A DNA stretch of 38,958 nucleotides from Actinomycetota bacterium (GTDB lineage: Bacteria > Actinomycetota > Thermoleophilia > Gaiellales > Gaiellaceae), in contig PLBK01000031.1 of assembly GCA_003134505.1 (NCBI GenBank), positions 1 through 38,958 of the forward strand, in the 5' to 3' direction. The notes under the pieces were generated by a model, which ran no database searches, was not told the origin of the DNA, and worked only from the letters and a program-made list of their open reading frames with translations. Shown piece after piece: positions 15,174 to 22,610 of the stretch. Each line of letters begins with the position of its first letter. The first letter of the stretch is position 1. A program made the translations under genes and the position numbers.

Positions 15174-15535
15174 GCGACGAGCTGAGAGACAGGATCAAGG
15201 ACGTGATCGACAACGAGCCGGTCGCCTTGTTCATAAAGGGCACGCCGGACCTGGCCATGTGCGGCAACTCGCAGCGGGCGATCAACGCGCTGCGCAGCGC
15301 CGGCGCGCCGCTCACGGCGATCAACATCCTCCCGGACCCGCAGATCCGGCAGGAGCTCCAGGCGATCTCCGGCTGGCCGACGATCCCGCAGGTGTTCATC
15401 AAGGGCGAGCTGGTCGGTGGCGCCGACATCGCCGAGGAGCTGGCCGCCTCGGGCGAGCTCGAGCAGAAGCTTGCGGACGCACTCGGCGAGAACTACCGCG
15501 GCTCGGCCATACAGAAGGTCGTTCAGCTCGTCTAG
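15170..15535 (+). CDS. grxD: Monothiol glutaredoxin (Grx4/GrxD type), CGNS site
   Basis: The 121-residue protein matches Grx4-type proteins: FIKGTPDLAMCGNSQRA (catalytic Cys31, Lys23), INILPDPQIRQEL, GWPTIPQVFIKGELVGGADI. The active site reads CGNS, whereas most relatives have CGFS; Phe to Asn could alter cluster binding. A C-terminal extension (ENYRGSAIQKVVQLV) goes beyond the usual end. It should act with BolA in Fe-S cluster delivery. The start overlaps the bolA stop (ATGA); the 3' end overlaps the convergent hydrolase gene by 4 bases. Confidence 0.93.
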   Translation: MSDELRDRIKDVIDNEPVALFIKGTPDLAMCGNSQRAINALRSAGAPLTAINILPDPQIRQELQAISGWPTIPQVFIKGELVGGADIAEELAASGELEQKLADALGENYRGSAIQKVVQLV

Positions 15536-16395
15536 GCCGTCGCGGCCTCGGCCTTCTTCTCCCAGTAGCGCTTCAGGCCGAGGTACGTCTGCCAGACCGG
15601 GCCGGCGCGCTCGTAGTACGTGACGTCGCCCTCGTCGGAGGCGAGCACGTCTGCGCGGGTCGCGGCAATGAACTCCTCCTGGCTCATCCCGCAGCGCACG
15701 CGCTCGGCGGCCTTCGCGAGTCCCTCTCGCATCCGCGCGAGGTGCTCCTCGGGGTCGTCGGCGACGCCGAAGTGGGTCAGTGCGAACCGCGCGGGGCGCC
15801 GCCGCTCGATCTCGTTGAACGTCTGCGCCCAGCCCTCCAGGTCGATGTCCGGCGGCGGCGCGGCCGGAAAGATGTAGCGACCCGGCTGGATCCGCACCCC
15901 GACCGCATCGCCCGCGTGCAGCGTGCCGTCCGCGGCGAGGTAGGAGACGTGGTGCGACGCGTGGCCGGGCGTGGGGAAGACCTCGAGCCCGACGGCGTGC
16001 GACCCGACCGGATGGACGTTCTCCTCGGGCACCGGCTCGAGAGCGCCCCAAAGCGCGTCGAAGGCGTCGCCGTAGAGCCGGCGGGCGCTCCGTTCCAGTC
16101 GTGACGGGTCGACGATGTGCGGCGCGCCGATCGGCGAGACGTGCACGTGCAGCGCGGGGTGCTCGCGGACGAGCGTGCCTGCGGCGCCCGCGTGGTCGAG
16201 GTGGACGTGCGAGAGCAGCAGGTGGCGGATGTCCTTCAGCTCGAGCCCCTGCTCCGCGAGGCCGGCCTTCAACGCCGCGACCGTCGACGACGGTCCGCAG
16301 TCGAAGAGCGCCGGGCCGTCGTCGGTCTCGAAGACGTACACGCCGACGATGCGCTCGAGGCCCTGGTGGAAGAGGTCGATCGGGGCGAGCGTCAT
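15532..16395 (-). CDS. Metallo-beta-lactamase-fold hydrolase
   Basis: The 287-residue enzyme has the dinuclear metal motif HVHLDH (63-68), then TPGHASHH and the bridging Asp in LHAGDAVG, with THFG as the last ligand segment. The C-terminal helical part (about 200-287) is that of an MBL subgroup that includes glyoxalase II-like and thioesterase-like enzymes. The substrate is unknown. It begins directly after the stop of the cystathionine enzyme gene (TGAATG), so the two are co-translated and may share a sulfur-linked pathway. Confidence 0.88.
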   Translation of the reverse strand: MTLAPIDLFHQGLERIVGVYVFETDDGPALFDCGPSSTVAALKAGLAEQGLELKDIRHLLLSHVHLDHAGAAGTLVREHPALHVHVSPIGAPHIVDPSRLERSARRLYGDAFDALWGALEPVPEENVHPVGSHAVGLEVFPTPGHASHHVSYLAADGTLHAGDAVGVRIQPGRYIFPAAPPPDIDLEGWAQTFNEIERRRPARFALTHFGVADDPEEHLARMREGLAKAAERVRCGMSQEEFIAATRADVLASDEGDVTYYERAGPVWQTYLGLKRYWEKKAEAATA

Positions 16396-17544
16396 TCAGG
16401 CGCGGGCGGCCGGGGCCCGCACCAGCGCCGCTTCGAGATCGGCGATCAAGTCGTCCGCCGACTCGATCCCGACCGACAGCCGCACCAGGTTGCGCGGGAC
16501 GGCGAACGGGGCGTTCGCGGTCGAGGCGTGCGTCATCCGCGCCGGGACCTCGATCAGGCTCTCGACGCCGCCGAGGCTCTCGGCGAGCAGCCACAGCTTC
16601 GTGCGGGCGACGAGCTCGACGGCCCCCTCCTCGCTCTCGGCGAGGAACGAGACCATGCCGCCGAAGTCGCGCATCTGCCGCGCCGCGACGTCGTGGCCGG
16701 GATGGTCCGGCAGGCCCGGGTAGAGCACCCTCTCGACGCGCGGGTGGCCCGAGAGGAACTCGGCGACGGCGCGCGCGTTGTCGCAGTGCTGCCGCATGCG
16801 CACGGCGAGCGTCTTCAGGCCGCGCAGGACCAGCCAGCAGTCGAACGGGCCGGGGACGGCGCCGAGCGACTTCTGCAGGAAGAAAAGGCGCTCGGCCACG
16901 GTCGGGTCGTTCGTCGCCGCGAAGCCGCCGATCAGGTCCGAGTGCCCGCCGAGGTATTTCGTCAACGAGTGGACGACGACGTCGGCGCCGAGCGCGAGCG
17001 GCTGCTGCAGGTAGGGCGTCGCGAAGGTGTTGTCGACGACGACGAGCGCGCCGGCGGCGTGCGCGGCCTCAGCGGCGGCGTGGACGTCGACGATGTTCAG
17101 CGTGGGATTGGTCGGCGTCTCGATCCAGACGATGCGCGTGCGCTCGTCGAGGTGGTCGGCGAGGTTCGCGCTCACATCGGCGGCGGGCAGGTAGGTGAAC
17201 TCGTAGCCCTTCGGCTCGTAGACCTGCGAGAACATCCGGTAGACGCCGCCGTAGACGTCGTTGACGCACACGACGCGCTCGCCCGGGTTGACGAGGTGCA
17301 TGATCGTGGTCGTCGCGCCGAGGCCGGAGGAGAAGGCGATGCCGTGCTCCGCGCCCTCCAGCGAGGCGAGGCAGACCTGGAGCGCCGTCCGGGTCGGGTT
17401 CGCGACCCGCGAGTAGTCGTAGCCCTTGTGGACGCCGACTTCTTCCTGCACGTAGGTCGAGGTCTGGTAGATCGGCACGGTCACGGCGCCGGTGGCGGAG
17501 TCCGGCTCCTGCCCGTCGTGGATCGCGCGCGTCTCGAAGTCCAT
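16396..17544 (-). CDS. metB: Cystathionine gamma-synthase/lyase, PLP enzyme
   Basis: The 382-residue enzyme belongs to the Cys/Met-metabolism PLP family: YDYSRVANPTR, FSSGLGATTT, the PLP lysine Lys196 in SLTKYLGGHSD, and SLGGVESLIEVPARMTH near the end. Sequence alone does not settle synthase (metB) versus lyase (mccB). The cystathionine beta-synthase encoded at 22710-24101 would make reverse transsulfuration (homocysteine to cysteine) complete if this is the lyase. TAGCAT lies 6 bases before the ATG with no close ribosome site, indicating a leaderless transcript. Confidence 0.93.
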   Translation of the reverse strand: MDFETRAIHDGQEPDSATGAVTVPIYQTSTYVQEEVGVHKGYDYSRVANPTRTALQVCLASLEGAEHGIAFSSGLGATTTIMHLVNPGERVVCVNDVYGGVYRMFSQVYEPKGYEFTYLPAADVSANLADHLDERTRIVWIETPTNPTLNIVDVHAAAEAAHAAGALVVVDNTFATPYLQQPLALGADVVVHSLTKYLGGHSDLIGGFAATNDPTVAERLFFLQKSLGAVPGPFDCWLVLRGLKTLAVRMRQHCDNARAVAEFLSGHPRVERVLYPGLPDHPGHDVAARQMRDFGGMVSFLAESEEGAVELVARTKLWLLAESLGGVESLIEVPARMTHASTANAPFAVPRNLVRLSVGIESADDLIADLEAALVRAPAARA

Positions 17545-17550
17545 GCGGTG

Positions 17551-17556
17551 ATGCTA
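17551..17556 (-). promoter_or_regulatory. -10 box of a probable leaderless transcript
   Basis: On the minus strand TAGCAT is followed by CACCGC and then the ATG of the cystathionine enzyme gene. A TANNNT box 6-7 bases from a start codon is the hallmark of leaderless promoters in actinobacteria. Confidence 0.5.
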
Positions 17557-17617
17557 CCTCCGGCCCTGGCCCGAATCGCGTCTAGCGCGGCGGGCGCCGA
17601 TCGGGCACCCTGTTCGC

Positions 17618-17761
17618 ATGAGCCTCGAGCCGATCGTGTATCGCGAAGAGGCGTTGGGCGTGATGTTCGCCGTGACCGATATTCTTGATGAGGTCCGAGC
17701 CATTCGTGATTTTCTCGAGGGTGACGATGGGGAAGAAGAGGAAGAAGATCTGGAGGAGTAA
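17618..17761 (+). CDS. Acidic 47-aa microprotein
   Basis: The ATG frame encodes MSLEPIVYREEALGVMFAV, then an amphipathic helix TDILDEVRAIRDFLEG and a tail of almost only Asp/Glu. Similar small acidic proteins are known in actinobacteria and their phages, as I recall, with no defined role. The last 35 bases are also the first 35 bases of the next gene in another frame. There is no strong ribosome site; CACCCT lies 6 bases before the ATG. Confidence 0.6.
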   Translation: MSLEPIVYREEALGVMFAVTDILDEVRAIRDFLEGDDGEEEEEDLEE

Positions 17762-17870
17762 GGCCGAGCGCGATGCCTGGAACGCGCACGTCGACGAGAC
17801 GATCAAGCGTCTCCGTGACCTCGCCGAAAAGGGCTGGGCCGAGCTCGAGCGGAAGCGCGCGGCCGGCTAG
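17727..17870 (+). CDS. Basic 47-aa microprotein overlapping the acidic one
   Basis: ATG 17727 has GAGGG 5 bases upstream and opens a frame offset from the previous gene. Its head is highly basic (MGKKRKKIWRSKAERDAW), followed by a charged helix, DETIKRLRDLAEKGWAELERKR. The shared bases give Glu-rich sequence in one frame and Lys/Arg-rich sequence in the other. The pair could bind each other or nucleic acid; no family is recognised. It ends against the convergent glycosylase gene with a 4-base overlap. Confidence 0.6.
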   Translation: MGKKRKKIWRSKAERDAWNAHVDETIKRLRDLAEKGWAELERKRAAG

Positions 17871-18898
17871 CGCCAGGGGGCGGGCAGCTTCGGGAGCGCA
17901 ACTTCCGAGGCGCCGAGCCAGGCGGCGAGATCGTCGATCGCAGCCCGCACTGCCGGCCAGGCATCGGACGGCGCGTCCGGCTGGGAGTAGACCGCGTTGA
18001 TGCGCAGAACACCCGCCTTGCGGTCGAACAACGGATCGATCCGCCCGATCAGCCGGTCACCGTGCAGGATCGGCAGCACGTAGTAGCCGAACTCGCGCTT
18101 GGCGGCCGGGACGTAGATCTCGATCCGGTAGCGGAAGGCCCACAGGGCCTCGGCGCGGTCGCGGTCGTGGATCAGCCGGTCGAACGGGCCGAGCAGGGTC
18201 GTCCGCGCCGGCACCGGAGCGTCGTCGGCCTCCGGGTGGACGCGCACGCGGCCCTTCTCGAGCCAGACGCCGAGCGCGCGGCGCCGCCGCTCGAGCAGCA
18301 GCCGCCTCGCCTTCTGCAGCGGCACAGTCTCGGTCTCCGGGTACCAGCGCTCGGCGAGGTCCCAGAGCCGCTGCTTGCCGCGCCGTCCGACGACGGCGAC
18401 CTCGCCGCGCGCGTTCAGCACGCCGAGCAGCAGCCCCATCTTGCGCTCACCCCACCAGCGGTGCGCCTCACGCCTCGTGTGCGCGTGGTCCTCGATGTCG
18501 CGCGAGAGCAGCGGGCCCCGGCGCTCGAGCTCCTTCAGCACGTAGCGGCGGAACGAGGCGTTCTCCTTCAGCCACGCGATCAGCCTCCGGTCGAGAGGGC
18601 GGTCGCGTCGGCGCATGAGCGCCTTCAGGAGCGGTAGGTCCTCGACGGGGTAGAGGAACGCATCCCACTCGATCAGCTTCCGATCCTCCCAGAGGAGACG
18701 GTCGAGCTCGGCCGGGTCATGGCTGCTTCCGAGCCGGCTCCAGAGGACGAGGTGCTGCGCCGGCGCAACGGTCGAGATCGGGTCGAGCTGGAGGAAGCCG
18801 AGCCGCCGAACGGTCTCTTCGACTCCGGCCGCGCGGCCGTCCAGGAGCTGGGCCCGAACGGCGATGCGCCTCGCCTGCTCGAGCGTGGGCTCGCTCAC
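17867..18898 (-). CDS. YcaQ/AlkZ-type winged-helix DNA glycosylase (1)
   Basis: The 343-residue protein belongs to the HTH_42 family, which includes AlkZ and YcaQ/AlkX glycosylases that unhook interstrand crosslinks or excise bulky alkylated bases. The diagnostic catalytic stretch is present as LGFLQLDPIS, with Q-x-D (Gln37, Asp39) as in the YcaQ subgroup rather than the Q-x-Q of AlkZ. Family blocks WEDRKLIEWDAFLYP, TTLLGPFDRLIHDRDR and FGYYVLPILHGDRLIGRIDP follow. The GTG start overlaps the stop of the upstream paralogue (GTGA). Last gene of the marR operon. Confidence 0.88.
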   Translation of the reverse strand: MSEPTLEQARRIAVRAQLLDGRAAGVEETVRRLGFLQLDPISTVAPAQHLVLWSRLGSSHDPAELDRLLWEDRKLIEWDAFLYPVEDLPLLKALMRRRDRPLDRRLIAWLKENASFRRYVLKELERRGPLLSRDIEDHAHTRREAHRWWGERKMGLLLGVLNARGEVAVVGRRGKQRLWDLAERWYPETETVPLQKARRLLLERRRRALGVWLEKGRVRVHPEADDAPVPARTTLLGPFDRLIHDRDRAEALWAFRYRIEIYVPAAKREFGYYVLPILHGDRLIGRIDPLFDRKAGVLRINAVYSQPDAPSDAWPAVRAAIDDLAAWLGASEVALPKLPAPWR

Positions 18899-20034
18899 CG
18901 CTCGACCCTCTCGATCCGCAACGCCCGGGCGAGGCGGAGGAGCGCGCGCTCGAACGCGTCGCCGAGCGCGCGCGACGAGCGGACGCCGGCCTCGAGGTGG
19001 AAGGCCTTGACGCGCAGGACGCTCTCCTTGCGGTCGGTCTTGAGGTCGGCGCGGCCGACGAGCCGGTCGCCGTAGAGGAAGGGCAGCACGTAGTAGCCGT
19101 AGACGCGCTCGTGACCTGGCTTGTAGACCTCGATCACGTGGCGGAAGCCGAAGATGCGCTCGACGAACGCGCGGTCCCAGAGCATGTTCTCGAACGGGGC
19201 GAGCAGGACGCCGCCGCCCGGCACGCTCCCGTCCAGCTCCGCGCCCGCGGGGACGACCACCGGTGCGCCGCCGTCTGCGACCCGCACCCGCCGCACGTGC
19301 CCCTGCCGCTCGAGCTCGTCGACGACCGGTCGCATCCCGCCGGCGCCGCCCGGGAGCCGGCAGTGGTCGGCGATCCCGGCCTCCGTCAGCGCTCCCCGGC
19401 CCTGCACGGCTCTCAGCGCGTAGCCGCTCCGGAACTCGTCCTCGGACGGTGCGGGGGCGTCGAGAAAGCGCCTCGGGATCACCCGCTCGGGCAGGTCGTA
19501 GAGGCGCTGGAACCCGTCACGGCCCGAGACGACGACCTCGCCCGCGGCGAACAGGTGCTCGAGCGCCCGCTTCGCGGGCTTCCAGTTCCACATCTCGCCC
19601 GGCATCGGCCCCTTGCCCTCGAACGCGCGGGACGGCAGCGCGCCTCGCTCCCGGATCGCCTCCAGCACGTGCGCCTCCGTGTTGCGGTCCTGCCGTTCGC
19701 GACCCCACCAGTGCCGGTCGCGGAGGTGCACCATGCGCCGCTTGAACAGCGGAAAGTCCTCGATCGGCAGGAGGCACGCCTCGTGGGCCCAGTATTCGAA
19801 GATCCGCGCCTGCTCGAGCAGGCGCGTCACCGTCCCGGCCGGGTAGCGACCGAGCCGCGACGTGAGCGTCAGCCGGTGCGCCCGGTCGACGGTCGAGATC
19901 GAGTCGAGCTGGACGCAGCCGAGCCGGCCGACCGTGTCCGCGACGTCGGCCGGCCGGGAGGTCCGCGCCCGCGTGGCGAACCCCTGGTGGGCGACCACGT
20001 AACGGCGCAGCTGGGCGACGGAAACGGCTTCCAT
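18895..20034 (-). CDS. YcaQ/AlkZ-type winged-helix DNA glycosylase (2)
   Basis: A second, clearly diverged member of the same family (379 residues), with LGCVQLDSIS (Gln42, Asp44), an EYWAHEACLLP block, LLAPFENMLWDRAF and YGYYVLPFLYGDRLVGRADL. Having two paralogues in one operon suggests different lesions or a heteromeric arrangement. ATG 20034 gives the start expected for the family (MEAVSVAQLRR); a TTG at 20046 overlaps the marR stop and is an alternative. Function as DNA repair is inferred from the family. Confidence 0.88.
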   Translation of the reverse strand: MEAVSVAQLRRYVVAHQGFATRARTSRPADVADTVGRLGCVQLDSISTVDRAHRLTLTSRLGRYPAGTVTRLLEQARIFEYWAHEACLLPIEDFPLFKRRMVHLRDRHWWGRERQDRNTEAHVLEAIRERGALPSRAFEGKGPMPGEMWNWKPAKRALEHLFAAGEVVVSGRDGFQRLYDLPERVIPRRFLDAPAPSEDEFRSGYALRAVQGRGALTEAGIADHCRLPGGAGGMRPVVDELERQGHVRRVRVADGGAPVVVPAGAELDGSVPGGGVLLAPFENMLWDRAFVERIFGFRHVIEVYKPGHERVYGYYVLPFLYGDRLVGRADLKTDRKESVLRVKAFHLEAGVRSSRALGDAFERALLRLARALRIERVER

Positions 20035-20042
20035 GCGCTTCT

Positions 20043-20582
20043 TCAACGCCTCTTCGGGGGTGGCCCTTCCGGCCGCGGCGGCCGCGGAGGCGGCGGCGGA
20101 GGATGCGGGAGATGCGGAGGAGGCGGAGGGCGTCTGGGAGGCGGTGTACCGGCAAGCGCGCTCTCGAGCAGGGAGAGCAGGCGCTCCAGCGCGTCGAGCT
20201 CGGGTGGCGGAAGGTGTGCGAGGAGCGGGCCGATCTGATCGCGTAGAGACGACGAGGCTGCGGCCAGCAGGCTGCGTCCCGAGTCCGTCAGCGCGAGATC
20301 CTGCCGCCGCCGGTCTTCTGCGACGTGGCTGCGGACGATCCAGCTCTCGCGCTCGAGGCTCGAGACGAGCTGCGACACGGCCGGCCCGGACACGCCGGCA
20401 CGCCGGGCCAGCTCTCCGGCCGTCAGCCGCTCACGGTCGATCGATCGCAGCGCGAGGTACTGAGCGACCGTCAGCGGCGGGTCGTGGGCTGCCAGCAGGC
20501 GCTTGATCCAGCGGGTCGCGAGCGCTGCAGCCCCGGTCAGGTTGTCGACGGCGGCCGAGGCCGAGCGAGGGCGTGGGGGCAT
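20043..20582 (-). CDS. MarR-family regulator with proline-rich tail
   Basis: Residues 1-140 form a MarR winged helix: LTVAQYLALRSID, then AGELARRAGVSGPAVSQLVSS, then the wing AEDRRRQDLALTDSGR. Residues about 146-179 are nearly all Pro with Arg and His, probably disordered; MarR proteins normally end before this. It heads the operon with two DNA glycosylases and faces an ArsB-like transporter across only 26 bases filled with palindromes, so autoregulation and control of the transporter are likely by inference. Ligand unknown. Confidence 0.9.
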   Translation of the reverse strand: MPPRPRSASAAVDNLTGAAALATRWIKRLLAAHDPPLTVAQYLALRSIDRERLTAGELARRAGVSGPAVSQLVSSLERESWIVRSHVAEDRRRQDLALTDSGRSLLAAASSSLRDQIGPLLAHLPPPELDALERLLSLLESALAGTPPPRRPPPPPHLPHPPPPPPRPPRPEGPPPKRR

Positions 20583-20586
20583 TAGA

Positions 20587-20607
20587 TAAGTATGCTTAAC
20601 TGTTAAG
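20587..20607. promoter_or_regulatory. Overlapping palindromes, probable MarR operator
   Basis: TAAG-TATG-CTTA (20587-20598) overlaps CTTAAC-T-GTTAAG (20595-20607), both perfect. They fill the 26-bp gap between the divergent marR ATG (20582) and the transporter GTG (20609), the most AT-rich spot in the neighbourhood. With so little space both mRNAs must be leaderless or nearly so, and a bound repressor would cover both start points. Confidence 0.65.
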
Positions 20608-20608
20608 A

Positions 20609-21640
20609 GTGGTTTCCGACCTGATCATTGCAGGGCTGGCCGTGCTCGTCGTCGCTCTCCGCCCACGGTCGTGGGCCTCGACGTGCGCGGCCGTGAGCCT
20701 CGCCGGGCTCGGCGTCGTGCTCGGCGGTCGGCCCGACCCGCTCGGAGAGGCTGTCCGAACCGTGGCGCCCATGGCCGCGTTTCTCCTCGTCGCCGTCGGC
20801 GCCGCGGCTCTCGCGGTCCGCCTCGGCGTAGCCCGCGGCGCAGCCCGCCGGCTCGGGGCGCTCGCTCGTGGGGACGGGCATCGGCTCTTCGTGCTCGTCT
20901 GCCTCGTCACCGTCCTCTTGACCGCGGTCGTCTCGCTCGACGGTGCCGTGGTGGTGATGGCGCCCATCCTCGTCGAGCTCCACCGCAAGCATGGTGCGCC
21001 GCTACGGCCGCTGCTGCTCGGTGTGGTCACCGTGGCGAATGCCTCGTCGCTCGCTCTGCCGGAAGGGAACCCGACGAACCTGGTCGTGATCGAGCGGCTC
21101 GGCCTTCCGCTCGGACGGGCGGCGACGACAATGGTGCTCCCGGGCGTGATCGCGACGCTGCTCTGCGCTGCGGCGATCGGCTGGTCCCAGCGCCGGGCTC
21201 TCGGGACGCCGTTCGTCAGGAGGGAGACGTCCGCCGCCGCGTCGCCGCTCGCTCCGGGACTGTTCGGGGTCCTCCGCGTCGTCCTCCAGATCGTCGCGCT
21301 GCTCGTCGTCGTGCTGCCGCTGGCCGGACGGGCAACGGTCACGGGAGCCGGATTGCCGCTCATGCTGGGCGTCGCCGTCGGCGTCTCGTTGCTGGCGGCG
21401 CTCGCGAACAACCTCCCGGCGAGCGCGATCGTCGCCGCCGGGCTCGCGTCGGGGCCGGCGGCCTACGCGGCGCTCGCCGGGCTGTCGGTCGGAGCGCTTG
21501 CGACACCGCAGGGCTCCGTGGCGACGTTGATCGCCGGCGACCTCGCGGGCGAGCGGCCGCATGCGCGCGTGCTGCTTCCGATCGCGCTCGCGGCCGCCCT
21601 CGCCGCAACCGTCGTCTTCTGGCTCATCTCGATCAGCTGA
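20609..21640 (+). CDS. ArsB/NhaD-superfamily ion transporter
   Basis: The 343-residue protein has about ten membrane helices and two hallmark motifs of the ion-transporter (ArsB/NhaD/CitM) superfamily: SLDGAVVVMAPILVEL, then ASSLALPEGNPTNLVV in the first half, and ANNLPASAIVAAGL in the second. Family members export arsenite or exchange Na+/H+ or organic anions; about 430 residues is usual for ArsB, so this is a short form. No arsenic regulator or ArsC lies nearby, so arsenite is not a safe call. GTG start, divergent from marR. Confidence 0.82.
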   Translation: MVSDLIIAGLAVLVVALRPRSWASTCAAVSLAGLGVVLGGRPDPLGEAVRTVAPMAAFLLVAVGAAALAVRLGVARGAARRLGALARGDGHRLFVLVCLVTVLLTAVVSLDGAVVVMAPILVELHRKHGAPLRPLLLGVVTVANASSLALPEGNPTNLVVIERLGLPLGRAATTMVLPGVIATLLCAAAIGWSQRRALGTPFVRRETSAAASPLAPGLFGVLRVVLQIVALLVVVLPLAGRATVTGAGLPLMLGVAVGVSLLAALANNLPASAIVAAGLASGPAAYAALAGLSVGALATPQGSVATLIAGDLAGERPHARVLLPIALAAALAATVVFWLISIS

Positions 21641-21701
21641 CCACTCGCCGGTGCCATGTGGCCAGGCGGGCTTCTCGAGGTTCGGCTGGCCACGGCCGTC
21701 G

Positions 21702-21726
21702 ACCTCGTGCCGTAACCTCGTGCCGT
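21702..21726 (+). promoter_or_regulatory. Direct repeat with -10 box at the GST start
   Basis: ACCTCGTGCCGT occurs twice in a row with one A between. The junction creates TAACCT (21713-21718), which stands 6 bases before the GTG of the GST gene, and the second repeat runs into that GTG. It looks like a leaderless promoter formed by a 13-bp duplication. Confidence 0.45.
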
Positions 21727-22345
21727 GCTGCGCCTCTATCGCACCCCGCACTCGACGAACGTGGAGCGGGTGGCGCTCGCGCTCGCGCACAAGGGGCTCG
21801 AGGCGGAGTCGGAATGGGTGGACCCGGCCGACCGGAAGGACGTGCGCAAGGCGAGCGGCCAGCCGCTCGTGCCCGTGCTCGTCGACGGCGACGAGGTGGT
21901 CTTCGACTCGACCCGGATCCTCGAGTACCTCGAGGAGCGCTATCCGCAGCGGCCGCTGTACCCGGACGACGCGGCTTCGCGGGCCGAGATGGACGTGTTC
22001 GTCGACTGGTTCAACCGCGTCTGGAAGGTGCCGCCGAACGCGATCGCGGCCGAGCTCGTCAAGGCGAAGCCGAACGAGAAGCGGATCGCGGAGTGGGGGG
22101 CCGAGTTGCTCGCGCGGCTCGATCTGTTCGAGCGCCTGCTCGCGGATCGGGGCCATCTGCTCGGCGAGGACTTCTCGGCCGCCGACTGCGTCGCCTTTCC
22201 GTTCCTCGAGTACGCCGTGCTGCCGTTGCCGGACGGTGACGACGAGCTGTTCCATCGCGTGCTCCGTGACTACCAGCCGCTCGGGGACACGCACCCGCGC
22301 GTGGAGAGCTGGATCCGCCGGGTCGACACCCGCCCGAGAGCGTGA
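21725..22345 (+). CDS. Glutathione S-transferase-like protein
   Basis: The 206-residue protein has an N-terminal thioredoxin-fold domain (1-75: LRLYRTPHSTNVERVALAL, QPLVPVLVDGD, DSTRILEYLEERYP, with cis-Pro after LV) and a helical C-terminal domain with DFSAADCVAFPFLEY. It would bind a thiol cofactor. Since actinobacteria mostly use mycothiol, the true cofactor is uncertain. The start is set by a TAACCT box 6 bases upstream. The stop overlaps a short zinc-ribbon frame. Confidence 0.88.
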   Translation: MLRLYRTPHSTNVERVALALAHKGLEAESEWVDPADRKDVRKASGQPLVPVLVDGDEVVFDSTRILEYLEERYPQRPLYPDDAASRAEMDVFVDWFNRVWKVPPNAIAAELVKAKPNEKRIAEWGAELLARLDLFERLLADRGHLLGEDFSAADCVAFPFLEYAVLPLPDGDDELFHRVLRDYQPLGDTHPRVESWIRRVDTRPRA

Positions 22346-22569
22346 TGCACTTCTGCTGGCGATGTGGCGGGGAGCTTCGTACGTCGCCGCCGGTTCAGTG
22401 CAGGCTCCTGCTCGTCCGTCGAGCGCAGGACCTGTGGCGCTTGACCCGCCGCGCGCCGACGAACTCGCACCGCCGGGTCGCTTTCCTTCGGTCTTGGCAG
22501 TTTGGCGCATCGCGTGTCGTTCCGGCCATACGAAGACACCGCTTGTCGATCGGCCGACGGGCTGACTGA
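22345..22569 (+). pseudogene. Zinc-ribbon fragment, probable decayed NUDIX-type gene
   Basis: ATG 22345 overlaps the GST stop (ATGA) and encodes MHFCWRCGGELRTSPPVQC, half of a CxxC...CxxC zinc ribbon like that in front of some NUDIX hydrolases. The second Cys pair and the hydrolase domain do not follow in any frame; the rest of the frame is Arg-rich and shows no family pattern. It is probably a truncated gene. Confidence 0.35.
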
Positions 22570-22610
22570 ACAGGCTGACGGCCGAGCCGTCGCCACGCGT
22601 TGACCCTCCG

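Noticed and set aside
20609-21640. Calling the transporter arsB.
   Set aside because: The superfamily motifs do not separate arsenite pumps from Na+/H+ or anion carriers, the protein is short, and no arsenic genes are near.
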